From the NCBI GenBank assembly GCA_964539515.1, contig CAZIJO010000027.1, forward strand, positions 1 through 39,146: a DNA stretch of 39,146 nt. The letters are read 5' to 3'. Source of the stretch: JADLHS01 sp964539515 (GTDB taxonomy: Bacteria; Verrucomicrobiota; Verrucomicrobiia; Limisphaerales; JADLHS01). Positions 1-9,000 of this stretch are shown in pieces. The translations under genes and the position numbers were made by a program. How positions within the stretch are numbered: the first letter of the stretch is position 1; each line of letters starts with the position of its first letter. Under the pieces are notes generated by a model, which had not been told where the DNA came from, ran no database searches, and saw only the letters and a program-made list of their open reading frames with translations.

Positions 1-1534
1 CCCGGTTACCGGCAATCGTGCATTGATTGAGCGTCAGTTGGCCGGCGTTGTAAATCCCCCCGCCGCCGCTGGTGATGATTTCGCCGCCCCCGTTGTCAGC
101 GATGGTGCAACGATCCAGGGTCAGATTTCCCTGGTTGTAGATCCCGGCGCCTTTTTCAGTATCGAAGCCGTTCCGGAGGGTCAAGGAGCGCAATTCCACC
201 GTGGCATTCGCGGCCACCTCCATCACACGATAGGAGCCAAGCAGTTGAATTCCACCGGGCAAGGCCGACGCGTCAATGATGCAACGGTTCGACAGCAGCA
301 AGGTGGTTTGGAGCGGGATGCTCTGGCCCGAGAGACCGGCGGCAAAGGTGATGGGGCCGGCTTCCCCGGCGGCAATCACCTGCCGCAGTGAACCGGGGCC
401 GGCATCGGCGCTGTTGCCGACGATATTCAGCGACTGCAACTCCACGGCGCCGATGTCCACATGCGCGCCGACCAACCGGGGCTGGCCGCGCTGGTCATTG
501 GGAAAAAGGAATGTGGTGGGGACGAAATTGGTGTTTCCAGGAAGGATAACATCGGTGAGGTCGCTGGCCGCGTCCAAGGCCGGCGAATGGGTGCGCGGTG
601 GCATGGTCGGAGTGGGGCCGCCATAATTGCCGAGCGGGAGCAGGAGCGGATCGCCAGCGACCAGGTTCGTGCCTTTCGGGGTGTAGGTGCCGGAGATGTT
701 CGCATTCAAGTCGGCGGTGTTGGCCGACACGATGGAATTGAAGATGAGCAAATTACCGCCAAGGTTGTAAATCCCGCCACCGTCACCAGGTTGACTGTCA
801 TAACCCATCACCTTCTCCCCTCGAACTGCGCTATTCGCAGTAATCGTGCTTTGATTGATCGTGAGGCTGCCGTTGTAGTTATGAACGGCCCCGCCGGTGC
901 CACCATAAGAGTCGTAGGACGTAACCGAGTTCCCGGTGAAGGTGCATTGGTTAATGGTGGTCGTCCCGGCCAAGTTGAGAACCGCGCCGCCATGCCCCGC
1001 ATCCAAATCAGGGATCGTCCTGTTCCCCACAAATGCGCATTGATTCAGATTCAAGACGCCGAAAAGATTGAAAACGGCACCGCCGTTCAAGGCGGAGTTC
1101 TGATCCAGATAGCAGTCCGTCAAAGTCAACTTTCCCTCATTCAGAATGGCCCCGCCGTTACCAAAATTACCAACCGAGTCGAATTGCGACCTGCCGCCGC
1201 TCAACCTCAGGCCCTTTAGACTGGCCGTGACATTGGTGGCCACCGTGATGATGCGGCTAAAAGGCAGCGTGTTCGTGATCTGAATCCGGTTGGGTAAAGC
1301 CGTCGCGTCAATGGTGATATTCTTGGTCAACTCGATGTCTCCCGAGGTCAGCACGATGACCTGACCGGACAGGCCGGCGGTGAAGGTCACCGTCGCTCCG
1401 GATGCCGCCCCTGCCACCACCGCCCGCAGGGAGCCGGCCCCGCTGTCGGCGGTGCTGGTGACGACTTGCGCCTGTGATCGCGGCGCCACGAGCAGCAGGC
1501 CGGCGGCGAAGAGGTGGAAGATTCTGGCATTCAT
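1..1534 (-). CDS. Secreted beta-helix protein with choice-of-anchor-Q modules (3' end outside window)
   Basis: The reading frame is open from ATG at 1534 to the left edge (511 codons) with no stop, so the protein is truncated by the window. It begins with a signal peptide (basic start MNAR, hydrophobic core, probable cleavage after RSQA). Two tandem modules follow, each opening with an NSAD-type, GSLR motif and then a FTAGLSGQ-like strand: about residues 25-365 and 370 onward. Each holds beta-helix rungs of the form GGGIYNxGxLTLxxCTIxGN. The first module closes with GDPLLLPLGNYGGPTPTMPP followed by SPALDAA, the hallmark of choice-of-anchor-Q domains. Such proteins are exported and thought to be surface-attached, and their ligands are generally unknown. 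The plus-strand frames over this region have no such repeats and are not genes. Confidence 0.85.
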   Translation of the reverse strand, partial: MNARIFHLFAAGLLLVAPRSQAQVVTSTADSGAGSLRAVVAGAASGATVTFTAGLSGQVIVLTSGDIELTKNITIDATALPNRIQITNTLPFSRIITVATNVTASLKGLRLSGGRSQFDSVGNFGNGGAILNEGKLTLTDCYLDQNSALNGGAVFNLFGVLNLNQCAFVGNRTIPDLDAGHGGAVLNLAGTTTINQCTFTGNSVTSYDSYGGTGGAVHNYNGSLTINQSTITANSAVRGEKVMGYDSQPGDGGGIYNLGGNLLIFNSIVSANTADLNANISGTYTPKGTNLVAGDPLLLPLGNYGGPTPTMPPRTHSPALDAASDLTDVILPGNTNFVPTTFLFPNDQRGQPRLVGAHVDIGAVELQSLNIVGNSADAGPGSLRQVIAAGEAGPITFAAGLSGQSIPLQTTLLLSNRCIIDASALPGGIQLLGSYRVMEVAANATVELRSLTLRNGFDTEKGAGIYNQGNLTLDRCTIADNGGGEIITSGGGGIYNAGQLTLNQCTIAGNR

Positions 1535-1699
1535 CGTTGGTTGACGGAAAATCGGGCGGCGCAAAACCCAAATCGCACATGGTTCTGAGCTGGCGGGGAA
1601 TATCTCGGATCAAAAAGCGAAGTCAACCGGCAAGTAACCCAATGGTTCGCCGGCAATCAGCACCGAACTCCTGATTGGATGGGGCCGTTCAAGTTTTGA

Positions 1700-1897
1700 T
1701 TTCCACCGTATCAGATCTGCTTCGTCGCACCGAACGAGGACGTGGCGTTGATTGACTGCGCCAAAACCATCGTAAACCATCTCCGCGTGAACATGGTGCG
1801 GGTGGAAGCCGATTTCGGGGCCACGCCGATCAAAGCCAGGATGACCGCCGCCGAGCAATCGCGCGGAAGGTCGTCGCTGGTGAGGCACGACTCCTGA
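1700..1897 (+). pseudogene. Possible coding remnant of unknown family
   Basis: A frame open from just after a TGA at 1697 to a TGA at 1895 encodes protein-like sequence including FVAPNEDVALIDCAKTIVNH and then VRVEADFGATPIKARMTAAE. It has no start codon near its beginning and about 65 codons in all. The mixture of hydrophobic and charged residues resembles a folded domain more than chance translation, but I do not recognise the family. It may be the decayed end of a lost gene, or chance. Confidence 0.22.
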
Positions 1898-1922
1898 CGA
1901 GCCGGCACGCGCGATATGGCAT

Positions 1923-1995
1923 GCGGCCCGCAAGGCACGACGCCGAAGGCGGAGGCCAGCGCGAAAAATGGGGGCGGATATTGAGGAGCGGAAGG
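1923..1995 (+). repeat. Dispersed intergenic repeat, copy A
   Basis: This 73-base segment matches 4937-5009. By hand count 35 of the first 43 positions are identical, and similarity continues after a small indel. In one frame it reads GPQGTTPKAEASAK against GPQGARPKGEVWAK in copy B. Confidence 0.5.
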
Positions 1996-2061
1996 CCTGG
2001 CCGTGTTGGGCCAAGGCTCGACTTTTGAGCGCTCGCTGCGTAGGGTAACGCAACTCTCGCT

Positions 2062-4698
2062 ATGCTTGCGCTTTTAACCCGGTTCGCGATTTCACTGCTC
2101 GCGTTGGCACCGCTCGCAGCCGTAAATGCGGCGCCCGCGCTGCCAACGTCGGTCGTCGCCAGCAACTGTTTCTTCGTTGTCCACAGCAATGCTTCGTCGC
2201 TGATCTGGGTTGCACCGCCGACATGGCGGGTGATGCGTGACAGCGCCACCCCGGTGGCCGGTGGAACGGGAATTGACCTCTACGCCGCGCGAAACGAATA
2301 CGAACCGGTGCAGATTGTCACGCGCGCGCAGGAGGTGGGGCTACGATCGCTGAGTCTCGGTCCAACGTGGACCGGCCCCACGGACATCGTGATCACCGCC
2401 ACGCTGCACGACGTCGCGTACGGGGCGACGGCGTGTGCGACGGGGGAGCCGGATCGGCTGAATCCGATTGCGTTCGGCGAGGTGCAGACGGTGTGCGGCA
2501 ACAGCAACCAATCGTTCTGGCTGACGGTGTTTGTGCCGACCAACGCGGCGGCGGGGATTTATTCGAACACGTTGACGTGCTCACTGCCGGGCATCACCAC
2601 GAACTTCCCCATTCGTGTGCATGTCTTCAACTTCTCCCTGCCCGCCGAAACCGCGTTCGGCTCGTTCGTGGACTGGAGTTTCTCGGGGACATCAAGCTCC
2701 GACCTGGAGGTAAGGAAATGGTTTCACCAACACCGTCTAACGCCCCGTTCCGTCACTTATCCCAGCGCGTTGCAGCCAAGCATCACCTGGGACACCGCCG
2801 CCAACCCATCCCGTTGTGCTGCGTTCTATGACGAGGGCGATCAGCCTGCGCCCTATTCGATCCGCTGGCTGGCGCGGCAATTCATCGCGGGTGTCGGGTT
2901 CAACGACGGAGTTGGTTTTCCCAATTTCATCACCCACCAGTTCGTTTCCAACATTCAACCCCGACCCTCGACATTCTGCGGCGAATCCCTCGCGGGCGAT
3001 CCGCGCGGCCCCGATTACGGCACCGCGGCCTACAACGCTGCGTGGGGAAACTACCTCGCGGCGCTGCAGAATTATTGCGACCCCAACGTGTCCGCGAACA
3101 ACGGCGGCAATCCGTTCGGTCATGATTATTTGGCGAAGGCCATTTACTTCGTCATGAACGAGCCGCAGGACACCAACGACTACAACCTGGCGGCGTGGCT
3201 GGCCCAACTCAGCCGGCAATACGCGCCCAGGTTGCGACTGATGATTTCCGAAGAGGCGAAGCCGGAGATTTACAACAATCCGCTCTATCCCGGACAAGGA
3301 TACGACATCTGGCTGGCGCATCTGCCGACCTATTCGAGCGCGATGGGCAATGCGCTGGCCCGTAAACGCGATCACGGGGAGCAGACCTGGTGGTATTCGC
3401 TGCCGAGCGATCCGGCGCACTTCCTCCACCCGAACCAGACGACGAACCGTCCTGCGATGGATACGCGGATGCTCACCTGGCTGGCATGGCATCATCGCGT
3501 TGAAGGCTGGACCACTTCGGGCCTCGACGCGCCGATGATGACCGTCTCAAACGGAACGATCTTCGTGCCGACAATCCGTTCGGAACTGCTCCGCGAGGCG
3601 ATGGAGGATTACGAGTACTTCAAGCTGGCGAGCGGCGGAAACAAAGCTGCGCCATTCCAACCAAATCCCGCCGATCGTTTTGTGTCACTCATCGCGAGTT
3701 CCTTGACGGGCTTCGATCGCGACCCGGGCAAACTGCATTGGTTGCGCCTTCAACTTGGCCGACAGATTTCTGGTGCAGGCGCGGCGCATCCATTGTTGCC
3801 GCCTGCCACCCCACGGCCGTATGGATCGTACTACGTGGATTTTGGATGGCCGCCAGGCTCCCCTTCGTTTTCTTTTAACGGTCACGCGTGGCTGGCAATG
3901 GGCTGGCAACTTTACGATCCGGCGGCCACCAACACCGGGTGGTATGTGGCGGACACGGCTGACACCAGCCCGCTCACGACTTGGATTACCGGCTCCGGCA
4001 ACATTGTCCAAAACCGAGTAATGTACGACGATTTCAATCGCCCCGTCACCTTCCGCTTTGGGTTGGCCAATGGACTATATGATGTCGAAGTTGCCATGGG
4101 ACGGTTGGGGGCGATTCGTTCGGACCAAACGCTCGTGACCGTGAATGGCATTGACTTCTTCGGCAATCGGCTGGCGAACTCGCCGCAAACCGTGGCCAGC
4201 CTTACGTCCGTGACGAATCGCATTACCATCGTGAACGAGTCGCTCGTGTTGGAAGCGGGCCGGCAGGTGAGCGGCGGCGCTTATGATCTCTTGAATTATT
4301 TGACCATTACCGCCGCAAGCCCCGCTTCCGCCGACGGATTGGACGACGACTGGCAGACGTTACACTTCGGCAGTCCAACGAACATTGTCGCCGGTCCAAG
4401 CGGAGATCCGGATGGCGACGGCGCGGGCAATTGGCGCGAGTTCCATGCCGGCACGAATCCGAATTCCACCGCGTCGCGTCCGGTTATCAGCGTTAACCTT
4501 CCGTCCGCAGAGCTCATCGAACTCACCTGGACGAGCGCATCGAATCACGTGTTTCGGCTGGATCGCTCCAGCGATTTGTCGAGTTGGAGCGTGGCGTCCA
4601 ACAATGTGGTGGCGACCACCAGCGTCACATCGGCGTTGCTGGCTCGCCAAGCCGGCTTACCGCGAGAGTTCCTGCGCGTTGTTCCGCTGGCGCCCTGA
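2062..4698 (+). CDS. Secreted DUF4091-type protein with C-terminal anchor-like module
   Basis: The 878-residue product starts with a signal peptide (MLALLTRFAISLLALAPLAA, cleavage near VNAA). Residues about 30-540 look like a carbohydrate-active beta-sandwich/TIM-barrel protein of the DUF4091 family; the stretch LTWLAWHHRVEGW followed by LREAMEDYEYFKL is typical of that family. A malectin/fibronectin-like beta domain follows (about 590-745). Then comes a calcium-type segment DPDGDGAGNWREFHAGTNP (about 775-795) and a terminal beta module ending FLRVVPLAP. DUF4091 proteins are related to glycoside hydrolases but their substrate is not established. No strong Shine-Dalgarno sequence precedes the ATG; the signal peptide supports this start. 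The C-terminal module resembles that of the protein at 7095-8843. Confidence 0.85.
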   Translation: MLALLTRFAISLLALAPLAAVNAAPALPTSVVASNCFFVVHSNASSLIWVAPPTWRVMRDSATPVAGGTGIDLYAARNEYEPVQIVTRAQEVGLRSLSLGPTWTGPTDIVITATLHDVAYGATACATGEPDRLNPIAFGEVQTVCGNSNQSFWLTVFVPTNAAAGIYSNTLTCSLPGITTNFPIRVHVFNFSLPAETAFGSFVDWSFSGTSSSDLEVRKWFHQHRLTPRSVTYPSALQPSITWDTAANPSRCAAFYDEGDQPAPYSIRWLARQFIAGVGFNDGVGFPNFITHQFVSNIQPRPSTFCGESLAGDPRGPDYGTAAYNAAWGNYLAALQNYCDPNVSANNGGNPFGHDYLAKAIYFVMNEPQDTNDYNLAAWLAQLSRQYAPRLRLMISEEAKPEIYNNPLYPGQGYDIWLAHLPTYSSAMGNALARKRDHGEQTWWYSLPSDPAHFLHPNQTTNRPAMDTRMLTWLAWHHRVEGWTTSGLDAPMMTVSNGTIFVPTIRSELLREAMEDYEYFKLASGGNKAAPFQPNPADRFVSLIASSLTGFDRDPGKLHWLRLQLGRQISGAGAAHPLLPPATPRPYGSYYVDFGWPPGSPSFSFNGHAWLAMGWQLYDPAATNTGWYVADTADTSPLTTWITGSGNIVQNRVMYDDFNRPVTFRFGLANGLYDVEVAMGRLGAIRSDQTLVTVNGIDFFGNRLANSPQTVASLTSVTNRITIVNESLVLEAGRQVSGGAYDLLNYLTITAASPASADGLDDDWQTLHFGSPTNIVAGPSGDPDGDGAGNWREFHAGTNPNSTASRPVISVNLPSAELIELTWTSASNHVFRLDRSSDLSSWSVASNNVVATTSVTSALLARQAGLPREFLRVVPLAP

Positions 4699-5051
4699 AA
4701 CGCTGACCACGCAGAAACGTGAGCGCGCGTTTCCCCAGCCACGAGAAAAAGCCGCCGGTGAATTACGCCAACCCTTTCGGGCACCAACCCGCGCGAATTC
4801 GCCCATCGCGAGGCCAGTTATTCGCCAAAAGTTCGCGGTAAAATCCAAGCTGCCGGGCAACCCAAAGTCCACTCTATGCTGGTGATCGGCGCGCGCGACA
4901 CAGCGGCGGGCGCGGGGAGCGTGCGCCTCCATCACGGCGGCCCGCAGGGCGCGAGGCCCAAGGGGGAGGTCTGGGCGAAGATTCCGGCGGACATCCGCGC
5001 GCGGAAAGGGTAATAGTTGGCCGGCATACAAGAATTCATACCATTGCTCAG
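4699..5051. other. Intergenic region, 353 bp, carrying repeat copy B
   Basis: No full gene is supported. A 45-codon frame from ATG 4876 to TAA 5011 spans the repeat copy at 4937-5009. Its peptide contains GPQGARPKGEVWAK. I treat it as part of the repeat, not as a gene, because copy A does not keep an equivalent start or end. Confidence 0.45.
4937..5009 (+). repeat. Dispersed intergenic repeat, copy B
   Basis: Second copy of the element at 1923-1995, again in a spacer next to a secreted or membrane-protein gene. Both copies begin GCGGCCCGCA and end in a GCGGAA(A)GG segment. Confidence 0.5.
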
Positions 5052-5846
5052 ATGCGCTCCGATATTAGCGATTTCCTGGTGGCAGCCTGTTTGTTTGCAG
5101 GTCTGGTTGGTTGTCTGGAATTTTGGTTCGTGGTTGGCCGACGGGTGCAGCGGCGGCGTGGCGAACCGCTGGACCAACTGGCAAACATACAAGGCGCCAC
5201 CCTTGGCCTGCTGGCCCTGCTGCTAGGCTTCAGCTTTGCCCTGGCTGCCGGGCGTTTCTCGGATCGCGTCCAGTTGATTGTGCATGAGGCAAACGCCATC
5301 GACACCGCGTGGCTGCGGTGTGATGTGCTGCCGGAAATGCCGCGCGCGCAGGTCCGCGAACAACTGCGGCGCTATATAGTCCAACGCCTTCGGTTTTACG
5401 ATGCCCCCGACGAGAGCACCAAGCTCGCCGCCATTACGGAGTCTGAAGTTCTCCAAAGCCAAATGTGGACAATCGTTTCCAACGTGGCGCAAACCACGCC
5501 CACGCTCGCCGATGTCCTTCTGCCTCCTTTCAATGAAATGTTCGACCTGCACAGCAGTCGCATCGCCGCGGCGCAACGGCACATGCCGGGCATGTTGCTG
5601 GCGTTGCTGATGGCCTGTTCTGCGGTGTCGGTCGCCGCCGTGGGCTATGGCTGTGGTGTGGCGGGCAAGCGAAACGTCGTGCTAACGACCGCACTGAGTT
5701 TTCTTATCGCGGGGACGCTGTGGGCGATCATAGACATGGATCATCCGCGCAAGGGACTGATCCGGGCTGGCCAGCAGCCGATGCTGGACCTGCAAAAAAG
5801 TCTGGAGAAATCCCGCGCCCCCGCTCGGCCGCCAACGGTTGGTTAG
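5052..5846 (+). CDS. DUF4239 (bestrophin-like) membrane protein
   Basis: The 264-residue protein has two N-terminal membrane helices (about residues 8-28 and 50-70), a soluble middle section, and two C-terminal helices (about 180-205 and 215-235). This 2+2 layout is that of DUF4239 proteins. Shared family features include LALLLGFSFALAAGRF, the HEANAIDTAW segment after helix 2, LLPPFNEMFD before helix 3, and DMDHPRKGLIR near the end. A clear paralogue lies at 15727-16512. Function is unknown; the family is annotated as bestrophin-like by distant similarity, so an ion channel is possible but unproven. Its stop codon overlaps the stop of the convergent gene at 5843. Confidence 0.85.
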   Translation: MRSDISDFLVAACLFAGLVGCLEFWFVVGRRVQRRRGEPLDQLANIQGATLGLLALLLGFSFALAAGRFSDRVQLIVHEANAIDTAWLRCDVLPEMPRAQVREQLRRYIVQRLRFYDAPDESTKLAAITESEVLQSQMWTIVSNVAQTTPTLADVLLPPFNEMFDLHSSRIAAAQRHMPGMLLALLMACSAVSVAAVGYGCGVAGKRNVVLTTALSFLIAGTLWAIIDMDHPRKGLIRAGQQPMLDLQKSLEKSRAPARPPTVG

Positions 5847-6766
5847 AATTTCAAGGATAGCCCGATGCTGTAACCAGTCAGCGGCCCCTCCCAGTAATAG
5901 GCCCCACTGATAACCACTTCCCTGAGTGGCTTGAGGGCGTGCGGCAGGGTGATCCCGATTCCCGCCCGAGCCTCATAGAAGAAATCCACAAAATCGATTT
6001 CCGTGATATCGCCCGCAAGATCGTACCGCGCAAACTGCGCGAAGGGACGAAGGGGAAAATGCAAAATGGCCCACGGAGCGCGATAACTTACCTCAGCCTG
6101 GTTCTCCCAAACCTGGGAGCTGGAATCCAGATTAATATAGCTGCTGTTGTTGTGAAGGTCGTACAGCTGGAGAAAAGTGTAGCGTGACCTTACCTGAAAA
6201 TCCCACCGACCCACCGTCCAAGCCCCGCGCGCCTCCAGCGAAGGCGAGACGGTGAGGATGTCGGCGTGCCAATTATCGATGAGGTTGGCAGTTGGGTCGG
6301 TCGGAGGGACATCGCGATTGTAATCCTGCCATAGATGGCTGTAAGCCAGCATCAGGCGTGGGGCGAGATACAGCCAGTTGCAGACTTTCCATTCCACTCC
6401 ACCGCCGGCGGAAAAGGTGTAGCCGCGAATGCTGAATTCACCTTTTGGCGGGCCAAGCCCAGTCACATCCTCGTTAAGCTTGAAATAACCATAATAGCCC
6501 TCCACAAACGGGCGAAAGTGATTGGTCTCATCGCCGAACTTGTAATCGGCGGGGAGTTTAAAGGTTGAGAAGTCAACGTCATCGGGGCCCGGGTTGTCGA
6601 AGTGAAAGTCGCCGGCCGAGATTGTGTTGGCAGACGAAAAGACATCGAGCACAGTGGCGCCGGACCGGGCGATTTGGTTGTTCAATTCTTGCACCCCTGA
6701 CGGATCCGGTTGTGCCTTCAGGGTGGTTATTCCCAGGGCGGCGAGGAGCAATAGCAGGAAACCCAT
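5843..6766 (-). CDS. Outer-membrane beta-barrel protein, autotransporter-barrel-like
   Basis: The 307-residue product starts at ATG 6766 with a signal peptide (MGFLLLLLAALGITTLKAQ). An in-frame start at 6859 would add 31 residues before the signal and is less likely. After a linker, alternating hydrophobic and polar strands rich in Tyr, Trp and Phe run to the end (PFVEGYYGYFKL, YTFSAGGGVEWKV, LYLAPRLMLAYSHL, WDFQVRSRYTFLQLYDL). The chain ends in Phe (SIGLSLKF), the signal used by the BAM machinery. This fits a solitary outer-membrane barrel, possibly the SoAPC-type autotransporter-barrel family, although that family name is from memory. The stop shares four bases with the stop of the convergent DUF4239 gene. 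Confidence 0.7.
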   Translation of the reverse strand: MGFLLLLLAALGITTLKAQPDPSGVQELNNQIARSGATVLDVFSSANTISAGDFHFDNPGPDDVDFSTFKLPADYKFGDETNHFRPFVEGYYGYFKLNEDVTGLGPPKGEFSIRGYTFSAGGGVEWKVCNWLYLAPRLMLAYSHLWQDYNRDVPPTDPTANLIDNWHADILTVSPSLEARGAWTVGRWDFQVRSRYTFLQLYDLHNNSSYINLDSSSQVWENQAEVSYRAPWAILHFPLRPFAQFARYDLAGDITEIDFVDFFYEARAGIGITLPHALKPLREVVISGAYYWEGPLTGYSIGLSLKF

Positions 6767-7094
6767 CCGGAAGCCTAGCCGGGAGCAAGCACTCGGGAAC
6801 TCGGTTGGCGACTGCACGCGAGGGACATGATGTCGTACTGCCCTCCAGAGAAACAACAAAATTCCCGGAAAGCCCAGGCCGGCTCACGCGAACCCGAAGG
6901 CGGAAGTCATTGCGGATCCTCGCCCGAATCCACCTGCGGCGGTCGTAACAACCTGCCGGATGCCCGGAGATGGATCAGGAACGAGCGAGCGGGCGGTTAA
7001 GCGATGGAAGTTCATCAAACCACCGTCCGGCTCCAGCCGGTGCGCCAGGGATGTTAAACTGGCAAGGGGCCGAATCCTGGGGCAGAATGGTGGC
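6767..7094. other. Divergent intergenic region, 328 bp
   Basis: This region lies between an outer-membrane protein gene and a secreted beta-helix gene on opposite strands, so it should contain both promoters. No clear promoter was found by eye. A short stretch at 6888-6908 resembles the intergenic repeat. The upstream extensions of both flanking frames run into this region but come before the signal peptides, so they are probably untranslated. Confidence 0.4.
6888..6908 (+). repeat. Possible partial third copy of the intergenic repeat
   Basis: Sixteen of 21 positions match copy B (GCGA..CC.AAGG.GGA.GTC). One frame reads NPKAEVIA, against RPKGEVWA in copy B. The match is short and may be chance. 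Confidence 0.25.
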
Positions 7095-8843
7095 ATGCAA
7101 TCAGCCCAACTCCCAGGCCTTGTGTTGTCGCTGCCGTTGCTGGTGGCCTGTTGCAATGCGAGTCACGCCGCCGATTCCTGCGACCCGATTCGCACGTTCG
7201 CCGACGGCAAAGCGCCGTTACGCGAGATTTTCATTGCGCCAACCGGCAACAATGCCACGGGCGATGGCTCACCGGCCAATCCCTACCAGACAATCAGCCG
7301 GGCCCTGCAAGGGGTTCAGCCCGGCGACGCGGTGCGCCTGATGCCGGGCACCTATAATGCAGGAACCTTTATCGGAAATCTGGCCGGCAATTCCAATGCC
7401 CCCATCTGGCTGGGCGGCGTGCCAGGCCAGCCCCGGCCCGTGATCAGCGGCGGCGCCACCGCGCTCCAGCTTTCGCGGGTGCGCCATCTCATCATCGAAA
7501 ACCTCGAGGTCACCGGGGCGACAGCCAACGGCATCAACTGCGACGACGGAGGCGAGTATGCAAACAGCAATGCCACCCGCCACGTTATCTTCCGTAACCT
7601 TTACCTGCACGACATCGGCACCGGCGGCAACAATGACGGCCTGAAGCTCTCAGGGGTGAATGATTACTTCGTCCTGGACTGTCAGTTCGCACGGATGAGC
7701 GCGGGCGGCAGCGGCATTGATCATGTCGGATGCCATCGCGGATTGATCGCCCGCTGCACGACCATCGACGCGGGCAGCAATGCCATCCAGTGCAAAGGCG
7801 GCAGCGAGGATATCGAGATCCGATGGAGCCAATTTACCAATGGCGGCGCGCGGGCCATCAACATCGGCGGCTCGACCGGCTTTGAGTTCTTTCGACCGCC
7901 CCTCGCCCTGGGCACCCCGAATTACGAAGCGCGGAACATCCGGGTCCTCGCCAATCTGTTTCGTGGATCGGAGGCCCCCATCGCTTTCGTGGGGACAGTC
8001 GATTCTGTCGTCGCCAACAACACGCTCATCGAGCCGGGCCGCTGGGTGTTGCGCATACTGCAGGAAACCGTTTCGAGCGGCGGCTACACGTTTCTGCCGT
8101 GCGGCAGCAATCAATTCCTCAACAACCTGGTTTACTTTGACCGCTCCCGGATCAGCACGCACGTGAACGTCGGCGCGAACACCGATGCCGCCTCGTTCAA
8201 GTTTGCGCACAACCTGTGGTACGCATTCAATCAGCCGAGCCAATCGCAACCAGCACTCCCCGCCCCCGAAACCAACGGGGTGTATGGATTGAATCCGCTT
8301 TTCACTGACCTGGCGGGCGGCGATTTCTCTGTGGCCACCAACAGTCCGGCCGCGGGGAAGGGAAGGCGGCTGCCGGGAGTTTGGTCGGATCTCCTGGAGC
8401 GTTGTTACGCCAACCCGCCCACGATCGGAGCGTTCGAGGCGAAACCGCCGCCCACCGAGCAGGCGGATGCCGATGGCGACCTCATGCCCGACCTCTGGGA
8501 GGCCGAAAACCAACTCAACCGTGACGACGCCGGCGACGCCGCGCTCGATGCCGACGGCGACCAATTGAGCAACCTCGGCGAATTCCTCGCGGGCACTGAT
8601 CCCAACGATCCGCTGTCGGCCTTCACGCTGCGCTCACCCCAAATCGACGCCAGCGGCTTTGCCTTTCGTTACCCGACCGTGACCGGTCGGGTGTATCGCG
8701 TTCAATCCCGGGACGGAATCACACTCACGCCGTGGTTGGAAGCGGCAGTAACGAACGGAACGGGCGGCGATATCGAGTTTCGCCAGATCGGCCCGACGGA
8801 AGGCCCGAAGCTTTTTCGGGTGCGACTGGAGTTGGCGCCTTGA
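7095..8843 (+). CDS. Secreted right-handed parallel beta-helix protein
   Basis: The 582-residue protein begins at ATG 7095, seven bases after a GGTGG stretch, with a signal sequence (MQSAQLPGLVLSLPLLVACC). LVAC fits a lipobox, but cleavage after SHA is equally possible, so it may be a lipoprotein or a free exported protein. An upstream in-frame start at 6960 would bury the signal. Residues about 35-80 match DUF1565 (IFIAPTGNNATGDGSPANPY, then VRLMPGTYNAG). Beta-helix rungs typical of polysaccharide lyases and related enzymes follow (about 85-430). Next come two DxDGD segments (ADADGDLMPDLWE and LDADGDQLSNLGEFLAGTDP), then a terminal beta module ending LFRVRLELAP. Substrate is unknown; polysaccharide binding or cleavage is the usual inference for this fold. 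Confidence 0.85.
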   Translation: MQSAQLPGLVLSLPLLVACCNASHAADSCDPIRTFADGKAPLREIFIAPTGNNATGDGSPANPYQTISRALQGVQPGDAVRLMPGTYNAGTFIGNLAGNSNAPIWLGGVPGQPRPVISGGATALQLSRVRHLIIENLEVTGATANGINCDDGGEYANSNATRHVIFRNLYLHDIGTGGNNDGLKLSGVNDYFVLDCQFARMSAGGSGIDHVGCHRGLIARCTTIDAGSNAIQCKGGSEDIEIRWSQFTNGGARAINIGGSTGFEFFRPPLALGTPNYEARNIRVLANLFRGSEAPIAFVGTVDSVVANNTLIEPGRWVLRILQETVSSGGYTFLPCGSNQFLNNLVYFDRSRISTHVNVGANTDAASFKFAHNLWYAFNQPSQSQPALPAPETNGVYGLNPLFTDLAGGDFSVATNSPAAGKGRRLPGVWSDLLERCYANPPTIGAFEAKPPPTEQADADGDLMPDLWEAENQLNRDDAGDAALDADGDQLSNLGEFLAGTDPNDPLSAFTLRSPQIDASGFAFRYPTVTGRVYRVQSRDGITLTPWLEAAVTNGTGGDIEFRQIGPTEGPKLFRVRLELAP

Positions 8844-8941
8844 CCGCAACCGTGCAGTTACACGGGCAGCCAGGTAGTGGCGACGCCTCGGCGCCCGAAA
8901 GTGACTTCAAGCCAACCGGCCGAGCCAGGGTGAAAGCGTTC

Positions 8942-8968
8942 TTGACGCCGGCGTCGGAGGTGAATAAC
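8942..8968 (+). promoter_or_regulatory. Weak candidate sigma-70-type promoter for glpK
   Basis: TTGACG (8942-8947) and AATAAC (8963-8968) lie 15 bases apart, about 33 bases before the glpK start. The spacing is short and the -10 poor, so this is tentative. Confidence 0.2.
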
Positions 8969-9000
8969 GCTGGCGCGACATTCGCCTTTGTATCACCACC

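Larger units (their letters stand above)
1535..2061. other. Intergenic region, 527 bp, with a possible gene remnant and a dispersed repeat
   Basis: This spacer separates two divergent secreted-protein genes and must hold both their promoters. No convincing -35/-10 pair stood out. It contains a possible coding remnant (1700-1897) and one copy of a short repeat (1923-1995), described separately. No RNA gene was recognised. Confidence 0.5.

Noticed and set aside
461..1219. A plus-strand frame of 252 codons at the left edge
   Set aside because: The minus strand here encodes regular beta-helix rungs with a signal peptide; the plus frame is its complement.
4876..5013. A 45-codon small protein gene
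   Set aside because: It lies mostly within the dispersed repeat, has no Shine-Dalgarno sequence, and the other copy does not preserve its start or stop.
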